Of a stretch of DNA of 64,000 bases, positions 1 through 10,999 are shown one piece after another (positions within the stretch are counted from its first letter, which is position 1; each line of letters begins with the position of its first letter). The notes beneath the pieces were generated by a model. It was not told where the DNA came from. It searched no databases and saw only the letters and a program-made list of their open reading frames with translations. The translations under genes and the position numbers were made by a program. The stretch covers positions 186,001 through 250,000 of the forward strand of contig JAMPIV010017558.1 in assembly GCA_024509875.1 (NCBI GenBank), read 5' to 3'. The DNA is from Oreohelix idahoensis (taxonomy: Eukaryota; Mollusca; Gastropoda; Stylommatophora; Oreohelicidae).

Positions 1-746
1 ATCTATGAACCAACCAGCGTGCCAGGAATCGACCGCGGTCATGATCTAAATTTAGAACTCCAAGCGGAAAATTTTGTTCCACGCGCTCATTGAGAAAGTA
101 CCCGCAATGCTCTGCCATTTTGTTACACTAGAAAATCTCTACATGAACGAATTATCTAAATGAAAAAACCGCGCTGGTGCCAGTCTAAAAGTTAAAACTA
201 CCATCTCTCCTAGCAACCGTAATTCTTAATCTACACAAAAAGTCCAAACTCTATTATTATACAAAGAGAAATAAAAAAAAACGAATAAGATAAAAATCCC
301 ACCGTAATCCTTCCCTGAAAAAACGTAAATAAATGCAAAATTTAAAGACTTGGGGCCTGTTGTAAATGCAATCACATTAACTTCTCACAACGCACCAACT
401 TATGTTGATGTTAAGTTTTATAAATGTCTTCTGTCACGCACGAATATGCACAATTTGGTGTAGGTGAATTCGTGAACGCTTGTGTCCAAGCAAGCCAGAT
501 GACGTCAGAGGTCCAAATGGAAGCGGCATCTCATATTTCCAGACAGAGAGTCTGTTGATTTGTTTGTGTACCCATCATAATGGGGCAAGTATATTTCTGG
601 GACAGGACTTCTGAATAGAAGCCCTTGTCGGCTTACCCCTGCGTAAGTCAGTGCCAGTGATTGTTATAATTGAATGTATTTTTAATATGATTTCCAGTGA
701 CAGTGTTAGACGTTAGTATCTAGCTAATCCCTTCTCGTTCAGGAGG
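1..746. other. No gene recognised (left flank of LTR element)
   Basis: No long ORF, RNA gene or repeat shared with the rest of the window was seen here. The last five bases before 752 (GGTTA, 747-751) are the left copy of the LTR element's target-site duplication. Confidence 0.5.
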
Positions 747-751
747 GGTTA

Positions 752-1895
752 TGTTGCTGTCATTTTCGACGGAGTCATCTGTCAAGTTATTTGCTTATGT
801 TTGTATCATAAGTATAATTGTGTCTTTACCTGCGATGTCAGGTTGATTAGGGGTTGTCTTCCCTTGTTTATTCATTCATTGTGTTTGACCTTTAGGGTCA
901 GAGGTTGACAGTTCGGCGTGGGCCTATGGGAAGGTTTTTTAAGCGGGAGTGAGATATACTTCCGGGAAGCCGAGAGGTCCTGTTTTTCTGAAGGGACCAA
1001 GAGTCCATTGTTTTTCGGGGAGAATCTTTGAAGTAACTGCTATGGCAGTTTTCCCCAGTGAATCTCTGTGCGTCGGGATGACGACAGAATTCCTTGTGTA
1101 GTTCTGAGGATTCATTTACCAGGTAATACCGACCTTTATGCATTATTACGCTTTTCGGTGGCAGAACATGTAAAGGATTACCTAGGGTGAACAGCAGCTC
1201 ACTGATCCGCCATTTCAGAACTTATATATTTGTGCTCGAGGTAGCCATCCAAGACTGTTAGTCTTATATTGTCCAGAAATCCAGTGACGAAGATATATTG
1301 TGGGAGCCGCAGATTGGCGGAACTTCTATCTACAATAAGTATTACTGCAGGGTTGATGATAACCTATTTAACAGAAGTACACGGCCGACGTCAGGACGAG
1401 GCCTGTGCTTCCGGCTATTATACTACAGCCTGATATGTGCAATTGGCAGGGAGTGCCAAGTTGCACCTGTGTGTCAAGGTAACTAAGGCATCTGACGCGT
1501 TTAGTCAGAGACGCCAAGGGCGACGCTACGAACTGTCATTATTGAAGAACTTTGCTATTGACCATGCACGTCTATTCTGATGTTTACCTTTTTGAATGCC
1601 ATATGTATACCTATCGATGTCAGGTCAGCATGACCTTGTTACACTGACTGTTCCTGTTGATATTATGTGTGTTCCCGTCAATAAATGTCTTGAAACATGC
1701 CTGCAGTGTCAAAGCATCCTTGATTACTGCATGTGAGAGTATGGGTTGCAGGATCTACATCTATACGAGCCTAAACACGTTCGCGTCTTCATTCGCACCC
1801 ACACTCAACTCATCATACGCTCGCACTACACATCTAACAACATGTAAACTGTCTTGGGCCAGTGATCACCTCAACAAGAAAAAAATACAGTTACA
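752..1895 (+). repeat. 5' LTR
   Basis: It is 1144 bp, starts TGTTGCTG and ends TTACA. A TATA-like stretch lies at 1222-1230 and an AATAAA signal at 1680-1685. By eye it differs from the 3' LTR at about four substitutions and one indel (an extra G near 929). Short ORFs inside it are not conserved coding regions. Confidence 0.93.
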
Positions 1896-3302
1896 TTTCT
1901 GGTGGTCCAGTTACGTGGGCTCTTATGATACATTTCTTGTCGCCAATGTGGCCTAGAAACTTACATTTCTGATGGACCAGATCTGTGGGTTTAAAAAGAA
2001 CAGAGCGAGCATTTGACATTATTGTTGACATTTATGGATCCAGAAATTTACATTCCTGGTTGGCTGTTACATGTATGATGTCTCCAGTTTTGTCGAGAAA
2101 GTTACAAGAAGGACAAGTACACATTACACTTCTGATCTGTGGGTCTAAGCTACACACGGGACAGCCGTAACACAGCGCTAATTCTAAACTTGCAAGTTTT
2201 GGCTACAACAGGACAGATATAGGTCATCAACGGTTGACACAAATAAACAGTACGAGCATTTATATTATAATGCTACATAAAGCATAACAAGACAAGTACT
2301 GAAGTGAACTACTAGGCATTTGCTACGTGGACCATAACTGCATAGAAGGCGGGTTCCTATTGTAAACAGTACTGCGGGTTGTTACACGTTTCATTCAACA
2401 ACAGACTTTTCTAGGTCAGAGTATTCAAGCTACATTGTTGGAGGTCAAGTGTCTGTAAACAGTACGTGAAATTGTAAACATTCAATGTGCAAGCCCTAAT
2501 TTGAGAAGGTCATAGTAACTTTGGTTCGTGAATACCACTTTATGTTACAGTGGATTTGACGTTCAGTGCGCGTTTGACATTTCGTTTCTGTGTTCGCAAG
2601 GAGCAAGAAATTTATTTTAGTTTCAGCTGTGACTGAACTTGTTCTGCAACACATTGAAATTGATTGCTATATGTTTATGTCACTTCTACTGTTTTGTGTA
2701 TTTTTCTGCGGGTTTTTCGGTTGGTGGGTCTTACGGTAAATATGCCACTTGATCGAGGCTTACTGTAAGCGGTCTGTAGGTGCAAATTTTCTTAATTTGG
2801 AAATTTGCTAGTGACAATTGGTCGCTATTGATGTTAGCTGTGATGTAATTGTACTTAACGTTGTTTTTGTAATATTTTGTCTGTTTTTCAGTTTTGATTG
2901 TCGATTTGTTTTGTTTGTATTCTGTAGGTCTCTCCTTTCTTGTGTATTTCTGTACACATTTTTGGTTAAAACAGTGTTGCCATTTGTATTGTTTTGTATT
3001 TTTGTCTTTGTATTTTTTTTTTGGTTGTACTACATTACTGTCATGCACAGTCTACATACACATACTTGGTCATGTTTTGATATTATTGATAAGGTAGACT
3101 CTTCATATAGAGTTTGTTAAATAATATTATATAAGATATTTATACAAGTTCTTTGATAAAAGACTTGTTATCTACAAAGATTGAGACAGTAAAATAAAGT
3201 GAAGTGAGTATACAAGTCTAGCATTTCAGACTTGTCTCCCATTGAAGTGGGATAAGGTAATTTATTTAATTTTTTTTCAGGTTTCTGATCTCATTAGACA
3301 GA
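1896..3302 (+). other. Leader of the LTR element, primer-site region
   Basis: About 1.4 kb of untranslated leader. A primer binding site would normally start within a few bases of 1896; the best TGG-starting candidate begins at 1900, four bases in, and I could not match it to a tRNA. Degenerate copies of the segment around 1891-1925 recur near 1962-1995, 2045-2070 and 2125-2155. Two T/G-rich ORFs at 2818-3120 look like low-complexity noise. Confidence 0.55.
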
Positions 3303-5366
3303 ATGTCTACATTGGATTTCTTCATCCAGCAAGGGTTGACCCTTGGTAAGTCTGGTAAAGAATTGGAAGAATATTCATCTGCTCAATTCGCCATTGCATT
3401 AAAGTCAGAAGAAAAGAAACAAAAAGAGGAAATTAAATTGAAAGCAGAAGCTGAACTAAAGAAGCTAGAAGCTGAGAATAGAAGATTAGAACTTGAAGAA
3501 AGAAGGTATCAAAGAGAGGCTGAGGAGAGAAAAGCTCAAGCTGCTGCTGAGGAGAGGAAAGCTCAAGCTGCAGCTGATGAAAGAAAATTCCAGATGGAAA
3601 TGGAAGACAAAAAACTTCAAGCTGCTGCAGAGGGGAAAAAACTTCAAGCTGCTGCAGAGGGAAAAAAACTTCAAGCTGCTGCTGAGGTTGAAATTAGAAA
3701 AATGGAACATGAGGAAAGAAAACAGAAGATGGAACTTGATGAAAAACTCGCAATTTTGGAGTTAGAGAAATTGAAATTGGCGAGTACGGGTGCTCAGCAA
3801 ACAACTTCGAGTACGACAAAGGAGTTTGTTAGTAGGATTAAATTGCCTCATTTCAATCCTTTAAAGGATGACGTAGCAGATTATCTAGATAGATTCCAAT
3901 TTTTGTGCGATACGCATAACATAAAAAAGGAAAAATATGTTGAACAACTGATGCCATTTTTTACAGGTGACACAGTGACTACTCTTATGACAATAGACGA
4001 ACATGAGAGGACTAATTATGATGTTGTCAGGGCAGCATTACTAAAGAAATACCAATTAAAACAAGAAGACTATCGTCTTCGTTTTAGGACAATGTTGCCA
4101 GAAAATGGAGTAGATTTCTCTGATTTTGTTACAAAGATACGTCGTACATTTACACGATGGGTTGAGTTGTCTCAGATTGAGAAAACATATGAAGGTCTAA
4201 TGGACTTATTATTGCGAGATAAGGTTTTGTCATCTGTTAATGATTCTTTTCTTGCATTCCTTCATGAGCGTAAGCCTAAAAACTTAAAAGAAATGGAGGA
4301 ATACTGTTGTCAGTATGCCACAGCACATCCCCATGCTACAGTTAGCAATTCTAAAGTGAAAGAAGGGTTGCCAGCTGCTTCGGCAACACCATATGGCCCT
4401 AATTTCAGAAAAAAATTTCAGGGTGCTCAACAAAATTGGAATAGGGGAAGTAATCAAAATTACACTCAGAAGCGGAGTAATCCAACACATGATGGTTCTT
4501 CGTCTATGCAGTGGAGACAAGATGGTAGTTCTCGTAATTTTAGTGGTAATAATTTGAGACACTTTCGTAAAGGCTATCCAAATAATAACTATTCAAATTT
4601 TCGAGGTAATCATTCTCGACGTCAAGATTATGACGATGGTGAATTTAGAAACCGGGATTCAAACCGGAATGATGAGTACAATAGACAATATGATCACAAT
4701 TACAGGGGAAATGATAATCGAAATAATTACAGGGGAAATGATAGTCAAAATAACTACAGGGGAAATGATAATCGAGGTAGACCTAGGTTTAACAAAAAAA
4801 GACCTTACCAACAGGCAAACTCTGCGCAACAAGAGTTTGATGGAGCCTGTAATACAGTAAATGATAGTGGTAACTCTAGGGCTATCACTGGTTGTGCTTT
4901 CGATTTTGGGAGAGCAACTGAATGCCCCCAATGCTTAACATTGTTTGACTCATCAACTGTATCTACGCTAAGTTGTGGTCACCCTCTTCCTGCTCTACCT
5001 GCTACAGTTGCGCATGATGGGAGAGGATCTCTCATCTTAGATAAAGGTCTAATAAATGATAGGCTAGTCTCAGTACTTTTCGATTCGGGATGTACTACCG
5101 TCGGGGTTAAGGAGTCTCTGATAGATCCTTGCTGTGCCACTGGAAAAACAATCAAATGTGTTACATTTGGTGGTACTATGGAAAGCTATCCTACTGCTAT
5201 TATTAGGATTGACACTCCTTTCTTCACAGGAGATGTCCATGCATGTCTTCTTCCTAATCCTATTGCGGATCTTATAATCGGTCGTATTCATGGGGTTAAG
5301 GAATGCACCCCGCAACAAATTTCTAGTTGGGAAGAAAAAACATTCAAACGGTCAATGCAGTGGTGA
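3303..5366 (+). CDS. gag: Gag polyprotein with C-terminal aspartic protease
   Basis: This 687-residue product begins at an ATG at 3303. It builds the particle of the LTR retrotransposon and ends in the protease that would mature it. Residues about 30-160 are a Glu/Lys/Ala-rich coiled coil with heptad-like repeats (several AEERKAQAA and EGKKLQAA units). Residues about 175-345 resemble the retrotransposon gag capsid domain. Residues about 370-510 are Asn/Arg/Gly-rich with three YRGND repeats, probably RNA binding. A CPQC...CGH pair near residues 540-557 could bind zinc; no classical CCHC knuckle is seen. The protease active site is FDSGC (about residue 594) with DLIIGR (about 656) as the partner motif. 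It overlaps pol by 40 nt; pol is in the -1 frame and would need frameshifting in or near the A run at 5335-5340. Confidence 0.88.
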   Translation: MSTLDFFIQQGLTLGKSGKELEEYSSAQFAIALKSEEKKQKEEIKLKAEAELKKLEAENRRLELEERRYQREAEERKAQAAAEERKAQAAADERKFQMEMEDKKLQAAAEGKKLQAAAEGKKLQAAAEVEIRKMEHEERKQKMELDEKLAILELEKLKLASTGAQQTTSSTTKEFVSRIKLPHFNPLKDDVADYLDRFQFLCDTHNIKKEKYVEQLMPFFTGDTVTTLMTIDEHERTNYDVVRAALLKKYQLKQEDYRLRFRTMLPENGVDFSDFVTKIRRTFTRWVELSQIEKTYEGLMDLLLRDKVLSSVNDSFLAFLHERKPKNLKEMEEYCCQYATAHPHATVSNSKVKEGLPAASATPYGPNFRKKFQGAQQNWNRGSNQNYTQKRSNPTHDGSSSMQWRQDGSSRNFSGNNLRHFRKGYPNNNYSNFRGNHSRRQDYDDGEFRNRDSNRNDEYNRQYDHNYRGNDNRNNYRGNDSQNNYRGNDNRGRPRFNKKRPYQQANSAQQEFDGACNTVNDSGNSRAITGCAFDFGRATECPQCLTLFDSSTVSTLSCGHPLPALPATVAHDGRGSLILDKGLINDRLVSVLFDSGCTTVGVKESLIDPCCATGKTIKCVTFGGTMESYPTAIIRIDTPFFTGDVHACLLPNPIADLIIGRIHGVKECTPQQISSWEEKTFKRSMQW

Positions 5367-8265
5367 CAAGAGCTCAAGCTCTTAATCCCCCAACTTCATC
5401 TTATAATAGTAATGAAGTTGATAGCCAAGACGAGCACTTGGTGATTTCCCATGACTCGTTTGTTAAACGTCAAGAAGAGGATCCTTCTTTGAAGAAATAC
5501 TTCCTTCTTGCAAAGAAAGGGGATCCCAATCAAAATACGAATCACAAATCGTATATCACTATGAAGAATGGTATATTGGTACGAATGGTACAACACTCGG
5601 ACAAGTCTATGCACTCGCAAATTCTTGTGCCTAAGTGTATGAGAGCCTTAATTCTTCGGCATGCACACGATTCTCAGTGTGCGGGACACATGGGTTTTTC
5701 CAGAACTAAAACTAGAGTCCTTGCGTCATTCTTTTGGCCATTCGTGAATAAAGACATCCGAATTTATTGCCGATCTTGCAAAATTTGTCAAGAGGTCAAG
5801 TCTAGGGGTCCGAGACATGCTGCTCCTATTCAGGCTGCAGATATTCCGATTCGGCCGTTTCAGAAAATGGCTATAGACATCATTGGTCCGTTCAAAATTA
5901 AGTCAGCCAGAGGACACCAATTTATCCTCACTTGCGTGGACATGTGCACGCGTTGGCCAGAGGCTATTCCTCTGAAGAGCATATCAACTGTCGATATCGC
6001 TGATGCTCTTTGGCTCGTATTTTCTCGTCTGGGATTCCCCGGAGAAATACTGTCGGATCACGGCACTCAGTTAATTTCGGACGTTATGTCTCAGGTAATG
6101 GCTACGCTAGACATTAAAAGGTCTCTCAGTAGTATTTATCATCCAATGTCCAATGGATTGGTAGAACGTCTTAACAGGACACTAAAGAACTTACTTGGCA
6201 AGATAACGGAGGATCATCCTGAAGATTGGGACAGGGTTTTACCTGCAGTCCTCTTTGCCTATAGAGAGGTTCCCAACGAGCATACAGGGTTTTCTCCTTT
6301 CGAACTTGTCTTTGGCGCGCAACCGCGCGGGCCAATGTCCTTGTTACACGATTTGATAACTTCCGATAATATTGACGATGATACACAATCGTCATATGAA
6401 TATGTTATAGCTCTTAGAGAAAAGATTATCGAATCGTGCAGGTTAGCAACTTCATCTTCCGAATTTGCGAAAGAAAAAGCTAGGCGATTTGCTAATAAGA
6501 AAGGACGCCTACGTCAACTTTGTCCTGGAGACAAAGCATATGTCTTACTGCCCTCAAGAGAGAATAGACTTCTCATTTCTTGGAAGGGTCCATACACTAT
6601 AGTCTCGAAAATTTCTGATGTCGACTATATTGTCGATGTGGATGGAAGGCATAAAACCTTCCATATAAATATGTTAACAGAGTTTATTGAACGTCCAGAC
6701 TATTTACAGCCTATTTTCCAGGCGACGGACGACTCTCCAGTTCAACATGGTCACATCTCATCCCTGTCCGTTATACAGGATGAGGAAACTATTTTTTCTG
6801 ACGTGAACTTACCTCTTCCTATGATTCCACTTATTTCAACGGAATCGTGGAGAGACGTTACAGTCTCTTCTAACTTGTCTTTTGAGGAACAACGTCAAGT
6901 ATCCTCTACGTTACAATCATATCAGGATGTCCTTACCGACATTCCTGGACACACAGATGTCATAGAACATGACATCATACTTACTGATCGTAATCCGATC
7001 AGAGTAAGACCATACCCAATACCTATTCATTTTCAAGCACAAGTCGAGAAAGAATTGGATGAAATGATTCAACTACAAATAATTGAACCATCCACTTCAG
7101 CTTATTCTTCGTCTATAGTTATTGTTCGAAAGAAAGACAATAACATACGTCTTTGCGTTGATTATCGCAAATTAAATCAAGTTACGAAGTTCGATGCTGA
7201 ACCGATGCCGTTATTAGATGATCTACTTATTAGACTTTCTAAAGCTAAATTCTTTACTAAACTAGACTTGTCGAAAGGTTATTGGCAAGTCCCATTGACG
7301 GAACACGCCAAACCTCTCACTGCTTTTTTTTTTCGACACCTAGGGGTCTGTTTCAATGGAATTTTATGCCTTTCGGGCTTATGAACGCCCCAGCGACTTT
7401 CGTGCGCATGATGCGACGAATTCTATCAGATCGTGCAGATGTCATTGCATATTTAGACGACATCTGTCTTTTCAGCGATACTTGGGAAGAACACTATGTG
7501 GGTCTGAAGGAATTGCTATCTACTCTACGTGAGCATAGTTTGACTGCTAAACCCTCTAAAGCTTTTGTTGGGTTTAGTGAAATTTCCTTCCTAGGTCATC
7601 GAGTTGGTCATGGTCTGTTGAAGACAGAGGACCAAAACATTTCAAAGATATTAAATATCTCGGTTCCGAAGACAAAAAAGCAAGTGCGTAGTCTCTTGGG
7701 ATTGATACAATTCTATGGAAGATTCATTGAGAATCTGTCCTCCATTATGGCACCACTTTCAACGTTATTGAAAAAAGGTTCTCCTAATATGGTGCGTTGG
7801 TCCCAAGAATGCCAATCTTCATTGGATCAGGTTAAGAATTTGTTCTCATCTCATCCTATCTTAAGACTACCGACGATTGATAAGACTTTTGTCCTTCGTA
7901 GTGATGCCTCTTCCACTGGCATTGGAGCGGCACTAATGCAGGAATATTCAGGAACTCTGCATCCTGTAATGTATATTTCTAGGAAGCTGAATGCGGCAGA
8001 AAGGAATTACTCGGTTTTGGACCGTGAATTGTTGGCTATGGTTTGGTCCATTCTTAAGCTACAAAGGTTCCTTCTGGGCGCGCATTTCTTTATGGAAACC
8101 GACCAAAAAGCTCTTACGGCTATGCAAAGTAAGGATTTGAAGAGCTCGAGATCTACTCGTTATGCTATTGCTCTTCAGCCTTTCCATTTCACGGTGCGAG
8201 CTATCCGTGGTTCGGATAATGTGATGGCGGACATATTGTCTAGATGCCCACATGATTCCAGTTAA
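5327..8265 (+). CDS. pol: Pol: integrase, reverse transcriptase, RNase H (frameshifted)
   Basis: The frame is open from 5327 (just after TAG at 5324) to 7384 and continues in another frame from about 7282 to 8265. The integrase comes first: an HHCC finger (His pair near residues 110-120, CRSC/CKIC near 145-150), then a DDE core with D in AIDIIGP (about 182), D in LSDHGTQ (about 243) and E in LVERLNR (about 279), matching the usual D-61-D-36-E spacing. RT follows, with CVDYRKLN, TKLDLSKGYWQ, QWNFMPFGL and the YLDD catalytic box. RNase H shows RSDASSTG, DRELLAM, ETDQKAL and GSDNVMAD. The break is at a run of ten T (7324-7333), where the surrounding RT motif leaves room for about five, so the reading frame shifts. 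Otherwise no stop codons are seen. There is no integrase after RNase H. Confidence 0.9.
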
Positions 8266-8699
8266 ATCTTGTGTCCTAGTTTTTCCTGATATATTTTCAG
8301 ACTTAGGTCTGTCCTTAATATCATAATATGTTGTAATACAAATGTATTTGGATGATGTTTAGATAATTTAACAAATTTCATTTTGTCCATCCATCAGTGA
8401 TATGTTGCTAAAATAGCATTGACATTTGTATATTGCTATGATTATATTATTTAGTAATGTTTGATATATGATTGGTATTGCCAGCAACTTAGGTTTCTTG
8501 AATGGTATCCCTTAGTTTGTTTGGCTTAAAGGAAATATTTTCTCCTATGTTGGGAGATGATTTGTACCCTCTTCTATTGTACCTGATATTAGGTTCATTG
8601 TTTGCATGAGCACAGAAGTGATACTGGTGCTATCTTGCTCATGAACATATTAAAAAAAAAAAAAAATTGCATTTTTTTTTTACAGGGGGGTGGTAGTAA
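8266..8699 (+). other. 3' untranslated region and polypurine tract of LTR element
   Basis: Noncoding. The purine-rich stretch at 8684-8699 (a run of six G followed by TGGTAGTAA) directly abuts the 3' LTR and is the likely plus-strand primer. An A-rich run lies at 8652-8665 and a T run just before the tract. Confidence 0.7.
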
Positions 8700-9842
8700 T
8701 GTTGCTGTCATTTTCGACGGAGTCATCTGTCAAGTTATTTGCTTATGTTTGTATCATAAGTATAATTGTGTCTTTACCTGCGATGTCAGGTTGATTAGGG
8801 GTTGTCTTCCCTTGTTTATTCATTCATTGTGTTTGACCTTTAGGGTCAGAGGTTGACAGTTCGGCGTGGGCCTATGGAAGGTTTTTTAAGCGGGAGTGAG
8901 ATATACTTCCGGGAAGCCGAGAGGTCCTGTTTTTCTGAAGGGACCAAGAGTCCATTGTTTTTCGGGGAGAATCTTCGAAGTAACTGCTATGGCAGTTTTC
9001 CCCAGTGAATCTCTGTGCGTCGGGATGACGACAGAATTCCTTGTGTAGTTCTGAGGATTCATTTACCAGGTAATACCGACCTTTATGCATTATTACGCTT
9101 TTCGGTGGCAGAACATGTAAAGGATTACCTAGGGTGAACAGCAGCTCACTGATCCGCCATTTCAGAACTTATATATTTGTGCTCGAGGTAGCCATCCAAG
9201 ACTGTTAGTCTTATATTGTCCAGAAATCCAGTGACGAAGATATATTGTGGGAGCCGCAGATTGGCGGAACTTCTATCTACAATAAGTATTACTGCAGGGT
9301 TGATGATAACCTATTTAACAGAAGTACACGGCCGACGTCAGGACGAGGCCTGTGCTTCCGGCTATTATACTACAGCCTGATATGTGCAATTGGCAGGGAG
9401 TGCCAAGTTGCACCTGTGTGTCAAGGTAACTAAGGCATCTGACGCGTTTAGTCAGAGACGCCAAGGGCGACGCTACGAACTGTCATTATTGAAGAACTTT
9501 GCTATTGACCATGCACGTCTATTCTGATGTTTACCTTTTTGAATGCCAAATGTATACCTATCGATGTCAGGTCAGCATGACCTTGTTACACTGACTGTTC
9601 CTGTTGATATTATGTGTGTTCCCGTCAATAAATGTCTTGAAACATGCCTGCAGTGTCAAAGCATCCTTGATTACTGCATGTGAGAGTATGGGTTGCAGGA
9701 TCTACATCTATACGAGCCTAAACACGTTCGCGTCTTCATTCGCACCCACACTCAACTCATCATACGCTCGCACTACACATCTAACAACATGTAAACTGTC
9801 TTGGGCCAGTGATCACCTCAACAAGAAAAAAAGACAGCTACA
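8700..9842 (+). repeat. 3' LTR
   Basis: It is 1143 bp, starts TGTTGCTG and ends GCTACA, followed at once by the GGTTA duplication at 9843-9847. Over 99% identical to the 5' LTR by eye. Confidence 0.93.
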
Positions 9843-9847
9843 GGTTA

Positions 9848-10651
9848 TAATGGATCAACTTGATACTGAGCTGAGAGTATCCTAAGGCTTTGAAGGATTT
9901 AATGCTCCGTCAGGGCGGCTCATTGATTTAAAGTATGGAAGCGCCGTCATACGTGACACGGCGTTCACGAGAGATGAACCAAGTATTATAATTAACTTTA
10001 TGCTGTATTATCATATATAGTGGAGGCCAGGATCACGACTGTTTACAGACACCAGAATTAACATGTACCAGGACAACGTTACAGGTCCGAAATAGACATA
10101 TGCAGATTTTATTATATGGATGACCTTAGAAGCCTTATCACTAACGAAAGGTCAAAACCGTTAGATTGTTTGAAGAAACCATGAGCCTACAAGCACTATA
10201 TTTCCTATCATTGATCCATGCATTCTTATGAACTGTGAAACCACTATGAACGTACTGTCTCATATAATTTATTGTCTACGTGATTCGTCCAAAATAAATA
10301 TGTTATTGCCAGTCGACATAACGAGTTCGTTCATACCCGTATTGGCACTCGTTGACGTGCCCTGATTGTTATTGAAGTCCTTCCTTCACGTTCCAGGAAA
10401 GAAACATTCGCGTTATTATTTTCAAGTCCAAATAGCATCGCCCGTGTTGGACCGTTGTCACTACGACACAATCAACATCCTCTAGTCAGCGGTTCACACC
10501 CGAAGAAAAGCGAGGCTACATGCACACAAAAAAAAGTTTATAATACATAATCAGAAGGAACAAGTCTACAATCTTTGGGCACATGAGAAGAGGGTGAAAC
10601 AAACAAACAGAGGATCACAGAAATAGAAGATACTATGCAGTCTAACATCAT
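9848..10651. other. No gene recognised (between LTR element and SINE A)
   Basis: Unique-looking sequence. I see no ORF with a recognisable domain and no match to repeats elsewhere in the window. Confidence 0.45.
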
Positions 10652-10661
10652 GGCATGGAAA

Positions 10662-10989
10662 CGGGAGCCGCGCTGGTGTAATGGTTACCACACTGCACTG
10701 GCGATCAGGTGATCCAGGTTCAAGCCCGGGCGAGTACATTTGAAGGAATGTTGTCGACCGGGATTTGGACTGGATTAATTCGAGCCCTGGCGAGAACATT
10801 TGAAGAAGTCTCGTCGACCAGGGACTGGAATAACCTGAATGGCTCCTGAGTCGACCCAGCTCTAATGGGTACTCTCTGAAGATGGCGAATATCTGCCTGA
10901 ATGGCAAGAGGACACTCACGTAAAATCAGTCTCAGGTTAGACATTTTAATCTGAGATTTCGCCTCGAGTAATAACCTTAATAAAAAAAA
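10662..10989 (+). mobile_element. SINE family A, full-length copy
   Basis: A tRNA-derived SINE. It starts CGGGAGCCGCGC and has a pol III A box (TGGTGTAATGG, 10674-10684) and B box (GGTTCAAGCCC, 10717-10727). The body carries two versions of a segment with GTCGACC, and it ends in an A-rich tail. The 10-bp duplication GGCATGGAAA flanks it (10652-10661, 10990-10999). Confidence 0.88.
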
Positions 10990-10999
10990 GGCATGGAAA

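Larger units (their letters stand above)
752..9842 (+). mobile_element. Ty3/gypsy-type LTR retrotransposon, INT before RT (Gmr1-like)
   Basis: A complete 9.1-kb element. Two near-identical LTRs (752-1895 and 8700-9842) begin TG and end CA and are flanked by a perfect 5-bp duplication GGTTA (747-751 and 9843-9847). Internal order is leader, gag with a C-terminal aspartic protease, then pol in a -1 frame. In pol the integrase (zinc finger plus DDE core) comes first, then reverse transcriptase, then RNase H. Sequence motifs in RT and INT are of the gypsy type, but the integrase position is like that of copia. This order is known in Ty3/gypsy from the Gmr1 lineage first described in Atlantic cod. 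The element lies downstream of the GNL2 3' end. The only clear lesion is a poly-T frameshift in RT. Confidence 0.93.

Noticed and set aside
1896..1925. Leader segment resembling the 5' half of tRNA-Glu
   Set aside because: Sense, not complementary, to the tRNA; cannot prime, and the match is short.
898..2170. Small ORFs inside the 5' LTR and leader (and the same ones in the 3' LTR)
   Set aside because: They are identical in both LTRs simply because the LTRs are copies; no domain, and regulatory DNA is the simpler reading.
2731..3120. Overlapping ORFs rich in Phe/Val/Leu (plus) and Lys/Asn (minus)
   Set aside because: T/G-rich leader sequence; both strands are open because of composition.
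3486..4931. ORFs on other frames within gag (Ser/Phe-rich, Ile/Thr-rich)
   Set aside because: Shadows of the repetitive gag coding sequence.
5335..5341. Canonical retroviral A-AAA-AAC slippery heptamer
   Set aside because: The bases are there but not in the required register of the gag frame.
10663..10735. Possible true tRNA gene at the SINE A head
   Set aside because: A and B boxes fit, but the acceptor stem does not close and the sequence continues into the SINE body with a TSD.
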